Assembly (NCBI GenBank): GCA_003599425.1
Contig: QZKC01000010.1
Location: 1 to 57,461, forward strand
Source: Nitrospiraceae bacterium
Lineage (GTDB): Bacteria; Nitrospirota; Thermodesulfovibrionia; UBA6902
DNA: 57,461 nucleotides
Direction of reading: 5' to 3'
In this document: positions 16,416 to 25,231 of the stretch, piece by piece
Layout of the letters: each line of letters opens with the position of its first letter
How positions within the stretch are numbered: position 1 is the stretch's first letter
Position numbers and translations under genes: made by a program
Notes under the pieces: generated by a model
Told to the model about the DNA's origin: nothing
Database searches by the model: none
Seen by the model: the letters and a program-made list of their open reading frames with translations, nothing else

Positions 16416-16448
16416 AAAGGGCAATAAAAATTAAGTTTATTGCCCTTT
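16416..16448 (-). terminator. Terminator-like hairpin in the leader of the cold-shock gene
   Basis: AAAGGGCAATAAA and TTTATTGCCCTTT (13-bp arms, 7-base loop) are followed on the minus strand by TTTTT. It lies 168 bases after the sigma-54 regulator gene and only 55 bases before the TTG start of the cold-shock gene, so it either ends the upstream transcript or acts as a leader attenuator. Confidence 0.6.
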
Positions 16449-16616
16449 CTTAATGCGGATAAAAACGTATAAATATAATGTCATCTATATATAGAAAATG
16501 TCAATAAAAAAATACATAAAAATAGCATGTTAGTAGAACTTGGTTGTATAAATGACCATCAGGGGAGGAACGTCATCAGATCTGACATGAGGATGTCTCT
16601 TGCCTACTATAAAACC

Positions 16617-18008
16617 TCAATCTGTTTTGGAGTGGAAATCAATTGACTTCTTTTTCATCTTCTCTATGAGTGTTGTTCTGTTAAGTCCCAGAAGACTCGC
16701 TGCCTTGCTCTTGACGCCTTTTGACATTTCCAGTGCCTGAACAATCATATTGTTCTCGATCTCATCAAGCATTGTGTTTAGATCTACTCCGTCTGAAGAC
16801 AGGGACTGTGCTTTTGTGAAAACCTTTGACGCCTTGCGTTTCTCAAGGAATCTTTCTGGTAGGTCATCGGGAGTAACCTTATCACCTTCTTTTAATATGA
16901 TGAGCCTTTCTATAAGGTTTTCTAGCTCTCGTACATTTCCCGGCCACTTGTATTCGCTAAGACAATACATAGATTCATGGGAAATTTCCGGAGGTTCTTT
17001 CTTCTTTCTTTTCGATATCTCGGCAACAAAATGCTCAATTAAAAGAGGAATATCTTCTCTCATTTTCCTCAACGGTGGCAGATGTATCGGAATTACATTC
17101 AGTCTGTAAAAGAGATCCTCCCTGAACATCCCTTCCTTAACAGCTTTTTCCAGATCCCTGTTTGTTGCTGCAATAATTCTAACATCGACTTTTATAGTCT
17201 TGATCCCTCCTACTCTTTCAAATTCCTTCTCCTGAAGGACCCGGAGCAGTTTCACCTGAAGTGAAGGAGCCAATTCTCCAATTTCGTCAAGAAAAAGCGT
17301 TCCATTGTTGGCAAGTTCAAAACGTCCTATCCTTGTATTTACAGCACCTGTAAATGCTCCTTTTTCATGTCCAAAGAGTTCTGACTCGAGTATATCTTTA
17401 GGTATCGCGGCGCAATTCAGGGGGACTAATGGATGACGAGACCTGGAACTGTTGTAGTGAATTGTTTTTGCCACCAGTTCTTTCCCGGTGCCGCTTTCGC
17501 CAGTAACGAGGACAGTGCTGTCCGTATCGGCTATTTTTTCGATGAATCTGATGACTTCCTGAATCGGCGCTGAATTTCCCATAATCTTATGGGTGCTGAA
17601 TTTCTTTTTTAGTTCTTTTTTTAATCTGTTATTTTCTTCCTGAAGCCGGGATACTGCAATCGCTCTCTTGACTGCAATGTGAACATCTTCAAGGACAAAC
17701 GGTTTTGTGATATAGTCAAACGCTCCGAGTTTCATGGCTTCAACCGCGGTGGGAACACTTGCATAAGCGGTTATCATGATGGAAGTTGTATCGATTTTTT
17801 CTGAGTCGATTTCTCGGAGCACATCAAGACCGTTCATGCCCGGCATCATGAGGTCGAGAAGCAAAACATCGAATTTTTCTGATTTTAATAGATTAAGACC
17901 GGCTTCTCCGTTGGACGCGGCAACAACTTCGAAGTCCTTGCTTGAGAGAAAATCTTTCAACAGCTCTCGGATAGACGATTCATCATCTATAACCAGAATG
18001 CGATACAT
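16617..18008 (-). CDS. NtrC-family sigma-54-dependent response regulator
   Basis: 463 residues from ATG 18008, which starts directly with [10 protein letters not shown]; an earlier ATG at 18077 adds an unrelated tail. Receiver domain (1-118) with Asp8/Asp9, phospho-acceptor Asp52 and Lys102. AAA+ sigma-54 domain (about 141-375) with Walker A GESGTGKE at 170-177, the sigma-54 contact loop GAFTGA at 217-222 and Walker [11 protein letters not shown] Fis-type helix-turn-helix closes the protein ([19 protein letters not shown]). It would open sigma-54 promoters when phosphorylated. No histidine kinase gene is adjacent, so its signal is unknown; related AtoC/FlrC-like proteins control pili, flagella or metabolism. 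Confidence 0.93.
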   Translation of the reverse strand: MYRILVIDDESSIRELLKDFLSSKDFEVVAASNGEAGLNLLKSEKFDVLLLDLMMPGMNGLDVLREIDSEKIDTTSIMITAYASVPTAVEAMKLGAFDYITKPFVLEDVHIAVKRAIAVSRLQEENNRLKKELKKKFSTHKIMGNSAPIQEVIRFIEKIADTDSTVLVTGESGTGKELVAKTIHYNSSRSRHPLVPLNCAAIPKDILESELFGHEKGAFTGAVNTRIGRFELANNGTLFLDEIGELAPSLQVKLLRVLQEKEFERVGGIKTIKVDVRIIAATNRDLEKAVKEGMFREDLFYRLNVIPIHLPPLRKMREDIPLLIEHFVAEISKRKKKEPPEISHESMYCLSEYKWPGNVRELENLIERLIILKEGDKVTPDDLPERFLEKRKASKVFTKAQSLSSDGVDLNTMLDEIENNMIVQALEMSKGVKSKAASLLGLNRTTLIEKMKKKSIDFHSKTD

Positions 18009-18185
18009 GCAACTATATTGCCATATTACAAAAACAACGTCAACAGATTGACGGGTAAGATGAAATAATCTTAACATGCTGCTGTACAGGAAGAAATATG
18101 GAAGAGATACGTAAGACCAATTTATAAGAAAAGAACATAACTTCGTTATACCGTTTTTGAGTTTAAGCTATCTTGAAAAGTTTGA

Positions 18186-19109
18186 TCAGGGATGAACCGT
18201 TTCTTCCCATTCCATTACTGATATGCGGTTACGGCCTTCTCTTTTAGCCCTGTAAAGAGCTTCATCTGTCTTTTTAATGAGGGAGTGGGGCGATTCCATT
18301 TCCACTTTGAATTCAGCTACCCCAAGGCTAATGGTGACTTTAATGAGATTACCGTCGAAATTATTTTCCTGATGCTCAATTGCTGACCTGAAACGCTCTG
18401 CAACTGCAGTTGCTGCCTGTATTCCCGTCTCAGGGAGTAAACAACAGAATTCTTCCCCGCCGTAGCGGGCCATAAAATCGACATTTCTGATAAGTGTAGC
18501 GACTCTTGAGCTGATTGACTTCAGAATAAAGTCTCCGCACTGATGACCATATGTATCATTTACTTTCTTAAAAAAATCTATATCAAACATAATAATACTG
18601 AAGACACCACCGTATCTCTTGTGCCTGTTAAACTCTTCTTTGAGTTTTGTTTCGAGGAATCTCCTATTGTAAATGCCTGTAAGGCCGTCTCTCATATTCA
18701 TTTCAACAAGTTTATGCTCGTATACCGCAACTTCCGTCATATCCTGAACGTAAATAAACAAATTCGTTATTTCGTTGTTATCATTACGTAAAGGGCCCAT
18801 CGCACAGCTTTGCTGCATATAATCAAACCTGAAGTCAGAGTAACTCGTCGTTTTGAACGGGAAAAGATAGTGATGCAATTTTTGCGAGAAGAAGCAAAAA
18901 TTTCCGAACGTAAAAACTGATTTGCAGCTTCTGATGAATTTAGAATTGTTCAGATGAGGAAAGGAATTGAAAATGTCAGTGTTTATAATATCATTAACAG
19001 GGATCCCGCTGTGAACTTCCATCCATCGGTTCCAACCCTGGACTTTAAGGTCTCTGTCGAGGATAACAATGCCGAGATTTATTGCGTCAAATATCTGCTG
19101 GAATATCAT
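18186..19109 (-). CDS. PAS-GGDEF diguanylate cyclase
   Basis: 307 residues from ATG 19109, which overlaps the cheC-like stop as ATGA; a start at 19151 would overlap further. The N-terminal part (about 5-125) resembles a PAS sensor (IFDAINLGIVILDRD, FIYVQDMTEV). The GGDEF domain has LTGIYNRRFLE, the metal-binding DIDFFKKVNDTYGH and the active GGEEF loop, with an RNVD inhibitory site five residues before it. It should make cyclic-di-GMP under product inhibition. It is the last gene of a tight operon with a CheY-like receiver and a CheC-like protein, so its output may be set by that pair. Confidence 0.92.
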   Translation of the reverse strand: MIFQQIFDAINLGIVILDRDLKVQGWNRWMEVHSGIPVNDIINTDIFNSFPHLNNSKFIRSCKSVFTFGNFCFFSQKLHHYLFPFKTTSYSDFRFDYMQQSCAMGPLRNDNNEITNLFIYVQDMTEVAVYEHKLVEMNMRDGLTGIYNRRFLETKLKEEFNRHKRYGGVFSIIMFDIDFFKKVNDTYGHQCGDFILKSISSRVATLIRNVDFMARYGGEEFCCLLPETGIQAATAVAERFRSAIEHQENNFDGNLIKVTISLGVAEFKVEMESPHSLIKKTDEALYRAKREGRNRISVMEWEETVHP

Positions 19110-19753
19110 TCGTATTGTGCGATAAAAACCCGCAACGCCTCCTTCATCCATTGTATGGAATCGTTACTTGTTATCAGAAATAAGAAACCGCTGACATTGC
19201 CTTCGGTAAAACTGAAATCCGTCTTTAAAACTATCGCGGTCTTATCCGGGTCAAAGTGGTTTTCAGATATTGCGTCATTATAAAACCTCTCAAGTATTAT
19301 CATAGGGGGAGTGTAGGTCACAACATCCTTGAGCAGTTCGGCAAGTTTACCTACGCATGCTCCTATGATAATATTTCCAACTTCCATAAGAGTTTCACGT
19401 TCCAGTATCTCTATGGGATCAGATTCCAGACTTGTGTTCTCTCCATGCTGGAGCATTGTTATCAGCTCTTTTCCGGAGCCGGAGGAAAAAACCAGAAGAG
19501 CGTCTCCTTTAAACCGGCCCCAGAAGTTTTGTTCAACGATGCTTATGTTCCTGTAGTCTTTTACATAATTGAGAATATAAGACGGGAGATCTGTCACCTG
19601 CATAATATCAATAAATGGAACATTGAGCACTACATGTGTATCGATCACATCAGCGAGGTCTGCCGCTGATTTCCCAAAGGCAATATTCATTATCTCTTGC
19701 AGAATTTCTAATTCTTCGCTGGTAAATATCTGCTCTTCATGAGTTTCCATCAT
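19106..19753 (-). CDS. CheC-like phosphatase family protein
   Basis: 215 residues. Two CheC-type helices are visible: EILQEIMNIAFGKSAADLAD (about 18-37) and ERETLMEVGNIIIGACVGKL (about 119-138), each with the E-x2-N phosphatase motif of the CheC/CheX/FliY family; the TPP after the second helix fits as well. These proteins dephosphorylate CheY. The gene overlaps the CheY-like receiver gene by one base (TAATG) and the diguanylate cyclase by four (ATGA), so the three are co-translated. A role in resetting the neighbouring receiver is inferred. Confidence 0.85.
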   Translation of the reverse strand: MMETHEEQIFTSEELEILQEIMNIAFGKSAADLADVIDTHVVLNVPFIDIMQVTDLPSYILNYVKDYRNISIVEQNFWGRFKGDALLVFSSGSGKELITMLQHGENTSLESDPIEILERETLMEVGNIIIGACVGKLAELLKDVVTYTPPMIILERFYNDAISENHFDPDKTAIVLKTDFSFTEGNVSGFLFLITSNDSIQWMKEALRVFIAQYE

Positions 19754-20133
19754 TATTCAACCTGTTGTAATGTATCCTGCGCCTTTAACAAGGCGACCTG
19801 AAGGTCTTCTTTTTTCAGGGGTTTCCTGAGCACCATATACGCTCCTGAATCAAGGACGGTTTTAATTGCTTTCAACTGGACATCAGCTGTCACCACAATG
19901 ATAAGTGCATTTTTGTCATATTTTATTATTTCCTCTATCGCTTCATAGCCTGTCATGACGGGCATTGTTAAATCCATAAATGTCAGATCAGGAGAGATGC
20001 TTTTGTATTTTTCAAATCCTTCCTGCCCGTTACATGCTTCTTCAAATTCAAATCCCTGATCCTTGGGCAGGCAGCTCTTCAGCATTTTTCTTGCTATCGG
20101 TGAATCGTCAACAATCAGTATCTTCTTGATCAT
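19753..20133 (-). CDS. CheY-like single-domain response regulator
   Basis: 126 residues, a lone receiver domain. Acidic pair Asp9/Asp10, phospho-acceptor Asp54 (TFMDLTMP), Thr82 and Lys104 (LRKPLKK) are all in place, so it should be phosphorylated normally. It is first in the operon with the CheC-like phosphatase and the PAS-GGDEF protein. The 117-bp gap to divergent rlmN must contain both promoters; the A/T-rich TAAAATATCTC stretch is there but no clear consensus pair was found. Confidence 0.92.
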   Translation of the reverse strand: MIKKILIVDDSPIARKMLKSCLPKDQGFEFEEACNGQEGFEKYKSISPDLTFMDLTMPVMTGYEAIEEIIKYDKNALIIVVTADVQLKAIKTVLDSGAYMVLRKPLKKEDLQVALLKAQDTLQQVE

Positions 20134-20250
20134 CGTATTGAGGCACTATTAATGGTATATTTTTTCATTCCATATTCAAATAATATTTGTGATAAAATAT
20201 CTCAGAATCATGTCATGATATGTAACTTATATGCATTCATATCGGATTAA

Positions 20251-21348
20251 ATGAAAAAAAACTTTAAAGAACTATCCCAGGACGAAATAATTCTTGTTCT
20301 TGAAGGACTTGGTCAAAAAAAATACAGGGCACGTCAGATTATCGACTGGATATATAAGAAAATGCTGAGCTCTTTCGACGAAATGACTGACTTGCCATGT
20401 GAATTGAGGGAAGCACTTAAAAAAACTGCGTACATAAGCAATCTTCATCTCCTTCAGGAACAGGAATCATCTGACGGCACCAGGAGATTTCTTTTTGAGC
20501 TGGAAGACAGACAAACAATAGAAAGTGTGCTAATCCCAAATATACGGGGGGAAAGCACATTCACTTTGTGTATTTCCTCCCAGGTCGGGTGCGCTGTGGG
20601 ATGTGCATTTTGTTCGACCGGGAAAATGGGAATGCAACGGAACCTGAAAGCGCATGAAATTGTTGAGCAGGTCATGGCCGCCAGCAAAATTATTCATATT
20701 GAAAGCGCTTGCCTTAATGCGAATAAAAATAAAAGTGGGCGCATTACCAATATCGTTTTCATGGGAATGGGAGAACCATTAAACAATTTCAGTGAAGTTG
20801 TTACTGCCCTAAGAAAGATTACAGGTCTTTTGGGATTTTCAAAAAGAAAAATCACTGTATCAACAGCCGGCATTGTTCCTAAGATATATGAGTTTCCCCA
20901 AAAGGCGCCTGAAGTGAATCTTGCAATATCTCTTAACGCTACGACTGACGTGACCCGAAACAGGTTGATGCCCATTAATAAAAGATATCCGCTGAAAGAT
21001 CTTCTTGAAGCTTGCAGGGTATTTCCGCTTTCACCCTACAGACGTATCACGTTTGAATATATTCTCATAGAAGGGATCAATGATTCAAGAGAAGATGCGA
21101 AGAGACTGGTAAAACTTTTACAGGGGATCAGATCAAAAGTGAATCTCATCCCATACAACCCCCCTTCCCTATCTCAGGAAAGCGCAGATCAACTGTTCAA
21201 CCCGTCTTCTGACAGGACTATACTCGAATTTCAGAATGTTCTGCATAAAGCTGGAGTCACCGCGATCATAAGAAAAAGCATGGGTTCCGACATCTCCGCA
21301 GCATGCGGACAGTTGAAAGCTACTTATTCAATGCAGAGCGAACAATGA
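20251..21348 (+). CDS. rlmN: Dual-specificity 23S rRNA A2503 / tRNA A37 C2-methyltransferase
   Basis: 365 residues. Radical SAM motif C-x3-C-x2-C in GCAVGCAFCSTG, the conserved FMGMGEPLNN and ISTAG-like stretches (VSTAGIVPKI), and the C-terminal catalytic Cys in SAACGQL identify RlmN rather than Cfr. The N-terminal accessory domain (FKELSQDEIILVL..KKYRARQI) is complete. An insertion around residues 152-165 (ESACLNANKNKSGR) is longer than in E. coli. It methylates C2 of A2503 in 23S rRNA. It ends 7 bases from the converging flavoprotein gene. Confidence 0.95.
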   Translation: MKKNFKELSQDEIILVLEGLGQKKYRARQIIDWIYKKMLSSFDEMTDLPCELREALKKTAYISNLHLLQEQESSDGTRRFLFELEDRQTIESVLIPNIRGESTFTLCISSQVGCAVGCAFCSTGKMGMQRNLKAHEIVEQVMAASKIIHIESACLNANKNKSGRITNIVFMGMGEPLNNFSEVVTALRKITGLLGFSKRKITVSTAGIVPKIYEFPQKAPEVNLAISLNATTDVTRNRLMPINKRYPLKDLLEACRVFPLSPYRRITFEYILIEGINDSREDAKRLVKLLQGIRSKVNLIPYNPPSLSQESADQLFNPSSDRTILEFQNVLHKAGVTAIIRKSMGSDISAACGQLKATYSMQSEQ

Positions 21349-21355
21349 AAATCGT

Positions 21356-21928
21356 CTACGTTCCAATCAGGTTTCTGCCTGCCTGATACGCATCTTTAAC
21401 CGCTGTGGGATGATGAAGTATCTCTCCTTTTGCGTCGACCCCCAGGAAAGACAGTGTTTCGTGCTCCTTAACGCTTATAGTCCTGAAAAATGCCTTGGCG
21501 CTTGCTTCAGCACATTGTGGCCCAATTTCCATTTTCATTCCGCCCACCAGCAGCAAGAGACCTTTCCTTCCCCATCGGCCACCCATGATATTTTTTTTCA
21601 AAAGATATTTTTCGCACCAGAAACTTTGACATCTGTCTATCATGATCTTTGTTTGTGCGCTGAGCGAAAAAAAGAATATGGGTGAAGCAAGAACGACCCT
21701 GTCGGCAGATTTGATAGCATCTGCGATTTGATCCATATCGTCGCGGTAAATGCATATCCCCGTATCATTGCAGCCTCCGCAATCCTGGCAGGGTTTGATG
21801 TTCATTACATTCAGGGAAAAAGTATCTACAGATAATCCTGCGTCTTCAATGCCTCTGATGGCCTCACGAAGGAGCAATTCAGTATTGCCATTTTTTCTCG
21901 GGCTTCCATTGAATGCAACAATTTTCAT
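21356..21928 (-). CDS. NADPH-dependent FMN reductase-like flavodoxin-fold protein
   Basis: 190 residues. The N-terminus MKIVAFNGSPRKNGNTE is the FMN phosphate-binding loop of the iron-sulfur flavoprotein / FMN reductase family, followed by a cysteine motif CQDCGGCNDTGIC (about 47-59) and ASPIFFFSLSAQTKIMIDR. In Isf proteins such cysteines bind a 4Fe-4S cluster; here the spacing is C-x2-C-x2-C-x5-C. An electron-transfer role is likely; the partner is unknown. It is single, flanked by converging rlmN. Confidence 0.85.
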   Translation of the reverse strand: MKIVAFNGSPRKNGNTELLLREAIRGIEDAGLSVDTFSLNVMNIKPCQDCGGCNDTGICIYRDDMDQIADAIKSADRVVLASPIFFFSLSAQTKIMIDRCQSFWCEKYLLKKNIMGGRWGRKGLLLLVGGMKMEIGPQCAEASAKAFFRTISVKEHETLSFLGVDAKGEILHHPTAVKDAYQAGRNLIGT

Positions 21929-22000
21929 TTTTTAGAATTTATCCGGATGTGTAAATACAGGGCATGACTGCGACACAGGATGGTACTATATTGGGAGCTG

Positions 22001-23578
22001 CTAATCCTTATTGATAACTCTGATAAAAACATCAACCATCTGAGGATCAAACTGCTTGCCAGCACATTCCTTGAGTTCGCTAACTGCTTCTTTATGTGTA
22101 TATGCCTTTCTATATACAGTATCTGTTCTCATTGCATCATAGGCTTCGGTAATGGCGAGTATCCTGGAACCATACGGAATATTCTCGCCTTTGAGCCTGT
22201 GAGGATAACCACTACCGTCAAACCGTTCATGATGGTGAAGAATGATCGGGAGTTCTTTATGAAAAAGCTTTGTCCGCTCGATGACCTTTACGCCGATATT
22301 TGAGTGTCTTTTTATGAGGTTGTATTCTCCTTCTGTGAGTTTGCCCTTTTTCTTCAGTATCTTGGAATTAACTCCAACCATGCCGATATCATGAAGAAGC
22401 GCCGCGTGTTTTATAACAGTTGCCTCATCATCTGACATTGACAGCCCCTTTATCAGTTTTTCGGAATAAAGGTTAACGCGGATCGAGTGTTCGTTGACGT
22501 AACCCCATCCGTTATTAAGTTCGCGTAATATCTTGTGAGCAGACTCTATGCACGTCTCCCTTATATTTTCATGCACATCTTCGAACTTTATTGTAAAATC
22601 CTTTATCTTTTTCTCTTCTTCCTTGATATGGATTGCTTCCTCAAACTCGGTCTCTTCGTATGTACAGACATTATTTCTGCCCCTCCATTTTGCCCGGTAG
22701 AGGGCCTTGTCAGCATTGGTAATGAGATTGTTATCTCCAGCAACATTATTATCTGAAGTCGATGATATGCCAATGCTTACGGTAACAGAATTACTAATGC
22801 CCCCTTTTTTGAAAGTATTGTTCTCGAATGCAGTCCGTATTCTTTCAGCCAGAATAAAGGCCCCGTCCAGATTTGTGTTAGGAAGGATAATGAAAAATTC
22901 TTCTCCGCCGTACCGGGCCACAAAGTCAGTGTCCCTCACCAGTTTTTTTAAGATCTCAGCGGACCTGGCCAGAACGAGGTCTCCGAACTGATGACCGTAC
23001 GAATCATTGACCGATTTAAAATGATCGAGATCAAGCATAATGCAGGACAGCGGCTGTATATTTCTTTTTGCAGTCTTGTATTCATGCTTCAGTATTTCCT
23101 TGAAATGATTATGATTATATAAACCCGTCAGTCCATCCTTGATAGCCATGGTTTCAAGTTTTTTCAGAGATTCTTTTATGTCATCTTCGAGTTTCTTTCT
23201 CTGGATAGCCCTTCGAATAGCGCGGCTTAATGCAACAGTTTTGATTTCGCCCTGTGTCAGGTAATCATAAGCACCCTTATCCATTGCCTCAACCCCAAGT
23301 TTTTCTTCGCTCTCTTCGACAATTATTATTACCGGGGTTTCGAGTTTCCTTTTATTGATCTCATCGAACACTTTAAAACCATTAGTATCCGAAAAGGAAT
23401 GTTTCATCAATACAAGATCAAACTTATTGCTGTCAGTTTTCTCAATGATATCTTTCCCGCTGCGTGCCACATCAAATTTATACTTCAGATCGTTTTGTGC
23501 CGTCAATGTTGATTTGATGGTATCGATCGTAGGATGGTGATTCTCTGCCAATAAAATGTGGATATTCTGTTTAGACAT
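22001..23578 (-). CDS. Pseudo-receiver / GGDEF / HD-GYP cyclic-di-GMP turnover protein
   Basis: 525 residues. The N-terminal receiver-like domain (1-125) is degenerate: the acidic pair is replaced (LLAENHH) and the phospho-acceptor position is Lys59 (LVLMKHSFS), so it cannot be phosphorylated in the usual way. The GGDEF domain (about 145-315) has GGEEF and an RDTD inhibitory site. The C-terminal HD-GYP domain (about 335-520) has LLHDIGM, HSNIG and HHHERFDGSGYP, the metal-binding set of an active c-di-GMP phosphodiesterase. Both synthetic and degradative halves look intact. It stands alone; the 72-bp gap behind it and the 247-bp gap before it show no partner. Confidence 0.92.
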   Translation of the reverse strand: MSKQNIHILLAENHHPTIDTIKSTLTAQNDLKYKFDVARSGKDIIEKTDSNKFDLVLMKHSFSDTNGFKVFDEINKRKLETPVIIIVEESEEKLGVEAMDKGAYDYLTQGEIKTVALSRAIRRAIQRKKLEDDIKESLKKLETMAIKDGLTGLYNHNHFKEILKHEYKTAKRNIQPLSCIMLDLDHFKSVNDSYGHQFGDLVLARSAEILKKLVRDTDFVARYGGEEFFIILPNTNLDGAFILAERIRTAFENNTFKKGGISNSVTVSIGISSTSDNNVAGDNNLITNADKALYRAKWRGRNNVCTYEETEFEEAIHIKEEEKKIKDFTIKFEDVHENIRETCIESAHKILRELNNGWGYVNEHSIRVNLYSEKLIKGLSMSDDEATVIKHAALLHDIGMVGVNSKILKKKGKLTEGEYNLIKRHSNIGVKVIERTKLFHKELPIILHHHERFDGSGYPHRLKGENIPYGSRILAITEAYDAMRTDTVYRKAYTHKEAVSELKECAGKQFDPQMVDVFIRVINKD

Positions 23579-23691
23579 TCACTCAGATCCTTCCAGACAG
23601 GAACAAAAAATTATTTACTTACAGTATCTTATTATAGCTATTATTATTTTTACAATCAACTGTAAAATTACAGAACAGTCGGCTTTCACAA

Positions 23692-23721
23692 TTGACAAAG
23701 GAAGTCTATTAAACATATCAT
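23692..23721 (+). promoter_or_regulatory. Possible ribF promoter
   Basis: TTGACA at 23692-23697 and TATCAT at 23716-23721 are 18 bases apart, giving a leader of roughly 100 bases before ribF. I looked for an FMN riboswitch in this leader and saw none of its conserved blocks. Confidence 0.4.
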
Positions 23722-23825
23722 TAAAACTTAATTTACTGGCAATACGATATCAATGTTATCGAAAGATTGTCAAGGGAAATATCATCAAAGAACTGTCAGA
23801 TAAATATGTTTTTCGTAACGTTTAA

Positions 23826-24791
23826 ATGAAGGTCGTTGACGGCATTGAAAACCTGAAAAAAGGTCTTCCCTACCCTGTTTTGACAATTGGGAATTTCGAC
23901 GGTGTACATCTGGGCCATCAGGCTATTTTTCGCATGGTAATAAATTGCGCTAAAAGGCATGACGGTACATCGGTTGTTCTGACTTTCGTACCTCACCCGC
24001 TAAGGGTTATAGCCCCGGAAAGGGCACCAAAGCTCCTTACTACGTACAAAGAAAAAATTAAAATGATCGAAAGCTTCGGGATCGACGTTATCATTTGTAC
24101 TCATTTTACAAAAGAATTTGCAGACATCCCTGCAGAAAACTTTGTCGTAGACATCCTCTGGAAAAATCTCGGGGTCAAGGAGCTCTTCATAGGTTCCAAT
24201 TATTTTTTCGGTAAAGGAAGGAGGGGGTCTCCGGATATGCTGAAGAGCCTGGGTACACAATACGGTTTTACCGTCAATGTCATAGACGAAGTAAAAGTAA
24301 ATCATGTGACGCCAAGCAGTTCAGGAATAAGGACCCTTATAGCTAAGGGAAAAGTTGATGAGGCGGCCATTCTGCTGGGAAGACTTTACTCTGTTGAGGG
24401 TATAGTGGTGGAAGGTGCAAAAAGGGGGAAAAATATTTTACACGTTCCTACGGCAAATTTACTGACTGCACATGAACTGCTTCCCAGTGATGGCGTCTAT
24501 GCCGTCAAAGTCGAAATAGATGGAAAAATATACGGGGGAGCAACCAATATCGGGTACAACCCGACCTTTGAAGACAAGAAATTTAGTTTTGAGACACATG
24601 TCCTGGACTTTGCAGGAGAGTTGCTCGGAAAAACCCTGAAAGTTTTTTTTATTAAAAAGATCAGAAATGAAATGAAGTTTTCAAACGTGGACAAACTTGC
24701 TGTGCAGATACGAAATGATATACATGATATCAAGAACATTCTCCGTGATTACAATAAAAACCATATAGAAATTCTCAATGCTGATAGTTGA
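23826..24791 (+). CDS. ribF: Bifunctional riboflavin kinase / FAD synthetase
   Basis: 321 residues. The N-terminal nucleotidyltransferase domain has IGNFDGVHLGHQA and the SSSGIRTLI stretch (KMSKS-like position); the C-terminal kinase domain has KRGKNILHVPTANL and GGATNIGYNPTF, the flavin- and ATP-binding motifs. It turns riboflavin into FMN and FAD. Start ATG follows directly on a weak A/T-rich leader without a strong ribosome site. The gene is followed by a small TCTTCAT/ATGAAGA hairpin (24825-24845) and then clpS. Confidence 0.95.
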   Translation: MKVVDGIENLKKGLPYPVLTIGNFDGVHLGHQAIFRMVINCAKRHDGTSVVLTFVPHPLRVIAPERAPKLLTTYKEKIKMIESFGIDVIICTHFTKEFADIPAENFVVDILWKNLGVKELFIGSNYFFGKGRRGSPDMLKSLGTQYGFTVNVIDEVKVNHVTPSSSGIRTLIAKGKVDEAAILLGRLYSVEGIVVEGAKRGKNILHVPTANLLTAHELLPSDGVYAVKVEIDGKIYGGATNIGYNPTFEDKKFSFETHVLDFAGELLGKTLKVFFIKKIRNEMKFSNVDKLAVQIRNDIHDIKNILRDYNKNHIEILNADS

Positions 24792-24916
24792 TGTGGGTTG
24801 ATCATGCATACAATTGGTCTTCATCAAGAATGAAGAACCTCTCTCCGGTAATGCCTGCTTGAGCTAAACTTCCTTTTCATAGTATTTCAGGTTAAAATAT
24901 TTCTGGAGGACACGTA

Positions 24917-25231
24917 ATGGAAGATCCAGGATCCGAACAGCGTGAAAGCATTGAGGTAAAAGAGAGGCAGGAATTAAAACCCCCGTCTTTTTATAATGTT
25001 TTCCTTTTGAATGACGATTATACTACCATGGATTTTGTTGTTCACATCCTGGAAAACATATTTCACAAATCACCCCCGGAAGCTACACGTATCATGCTTC
25101 ACGTTCATAAGAACGGAAAGGGGCTTGCAGGCATTTTTACACGCGAGATTGCAGAAACAAAGATCGAAACAGTGCATGAGCTGGCCAGCCACAAGGGGTT
25201 TCCGCTGAAATGCACCATGGAGAAAGAATGA
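24917..25231 (+). CDS. clpS: ATP-dependent Clp protease adaptor ClpS
   Basis: 104 residues with the ClpS fold: YNVFLLNDDYTTMDFVVHIL holds the N-degron pocket residues and the contact loop, and the MLHVHKNGKG segment follows as in the family. ClpS carries proteins with N-terminal Leu, Phe, Trp or Tyr to ClpAP. TGGAGG is the ribosome site. The stop overlaps the clpA start as ATGA, and aat follows clpA, so the complete bacterial N-degron branch is in one operon. Confidence 0.96.
   Translation: MEDPGSEQRESIEVKERQELKPPSFYNVFLLNDDYTTMDFVVHILENIFHKSPPEATRIMLHVHKNGKGLAGIFTREIAETKIETVHELASHKGFPLKCTMEKE

Noticed and set aside
23579-23825. FMN riboswitch upstream of ribF
   Set aside because: None of the conserved RFN blocks is visible in the leader.
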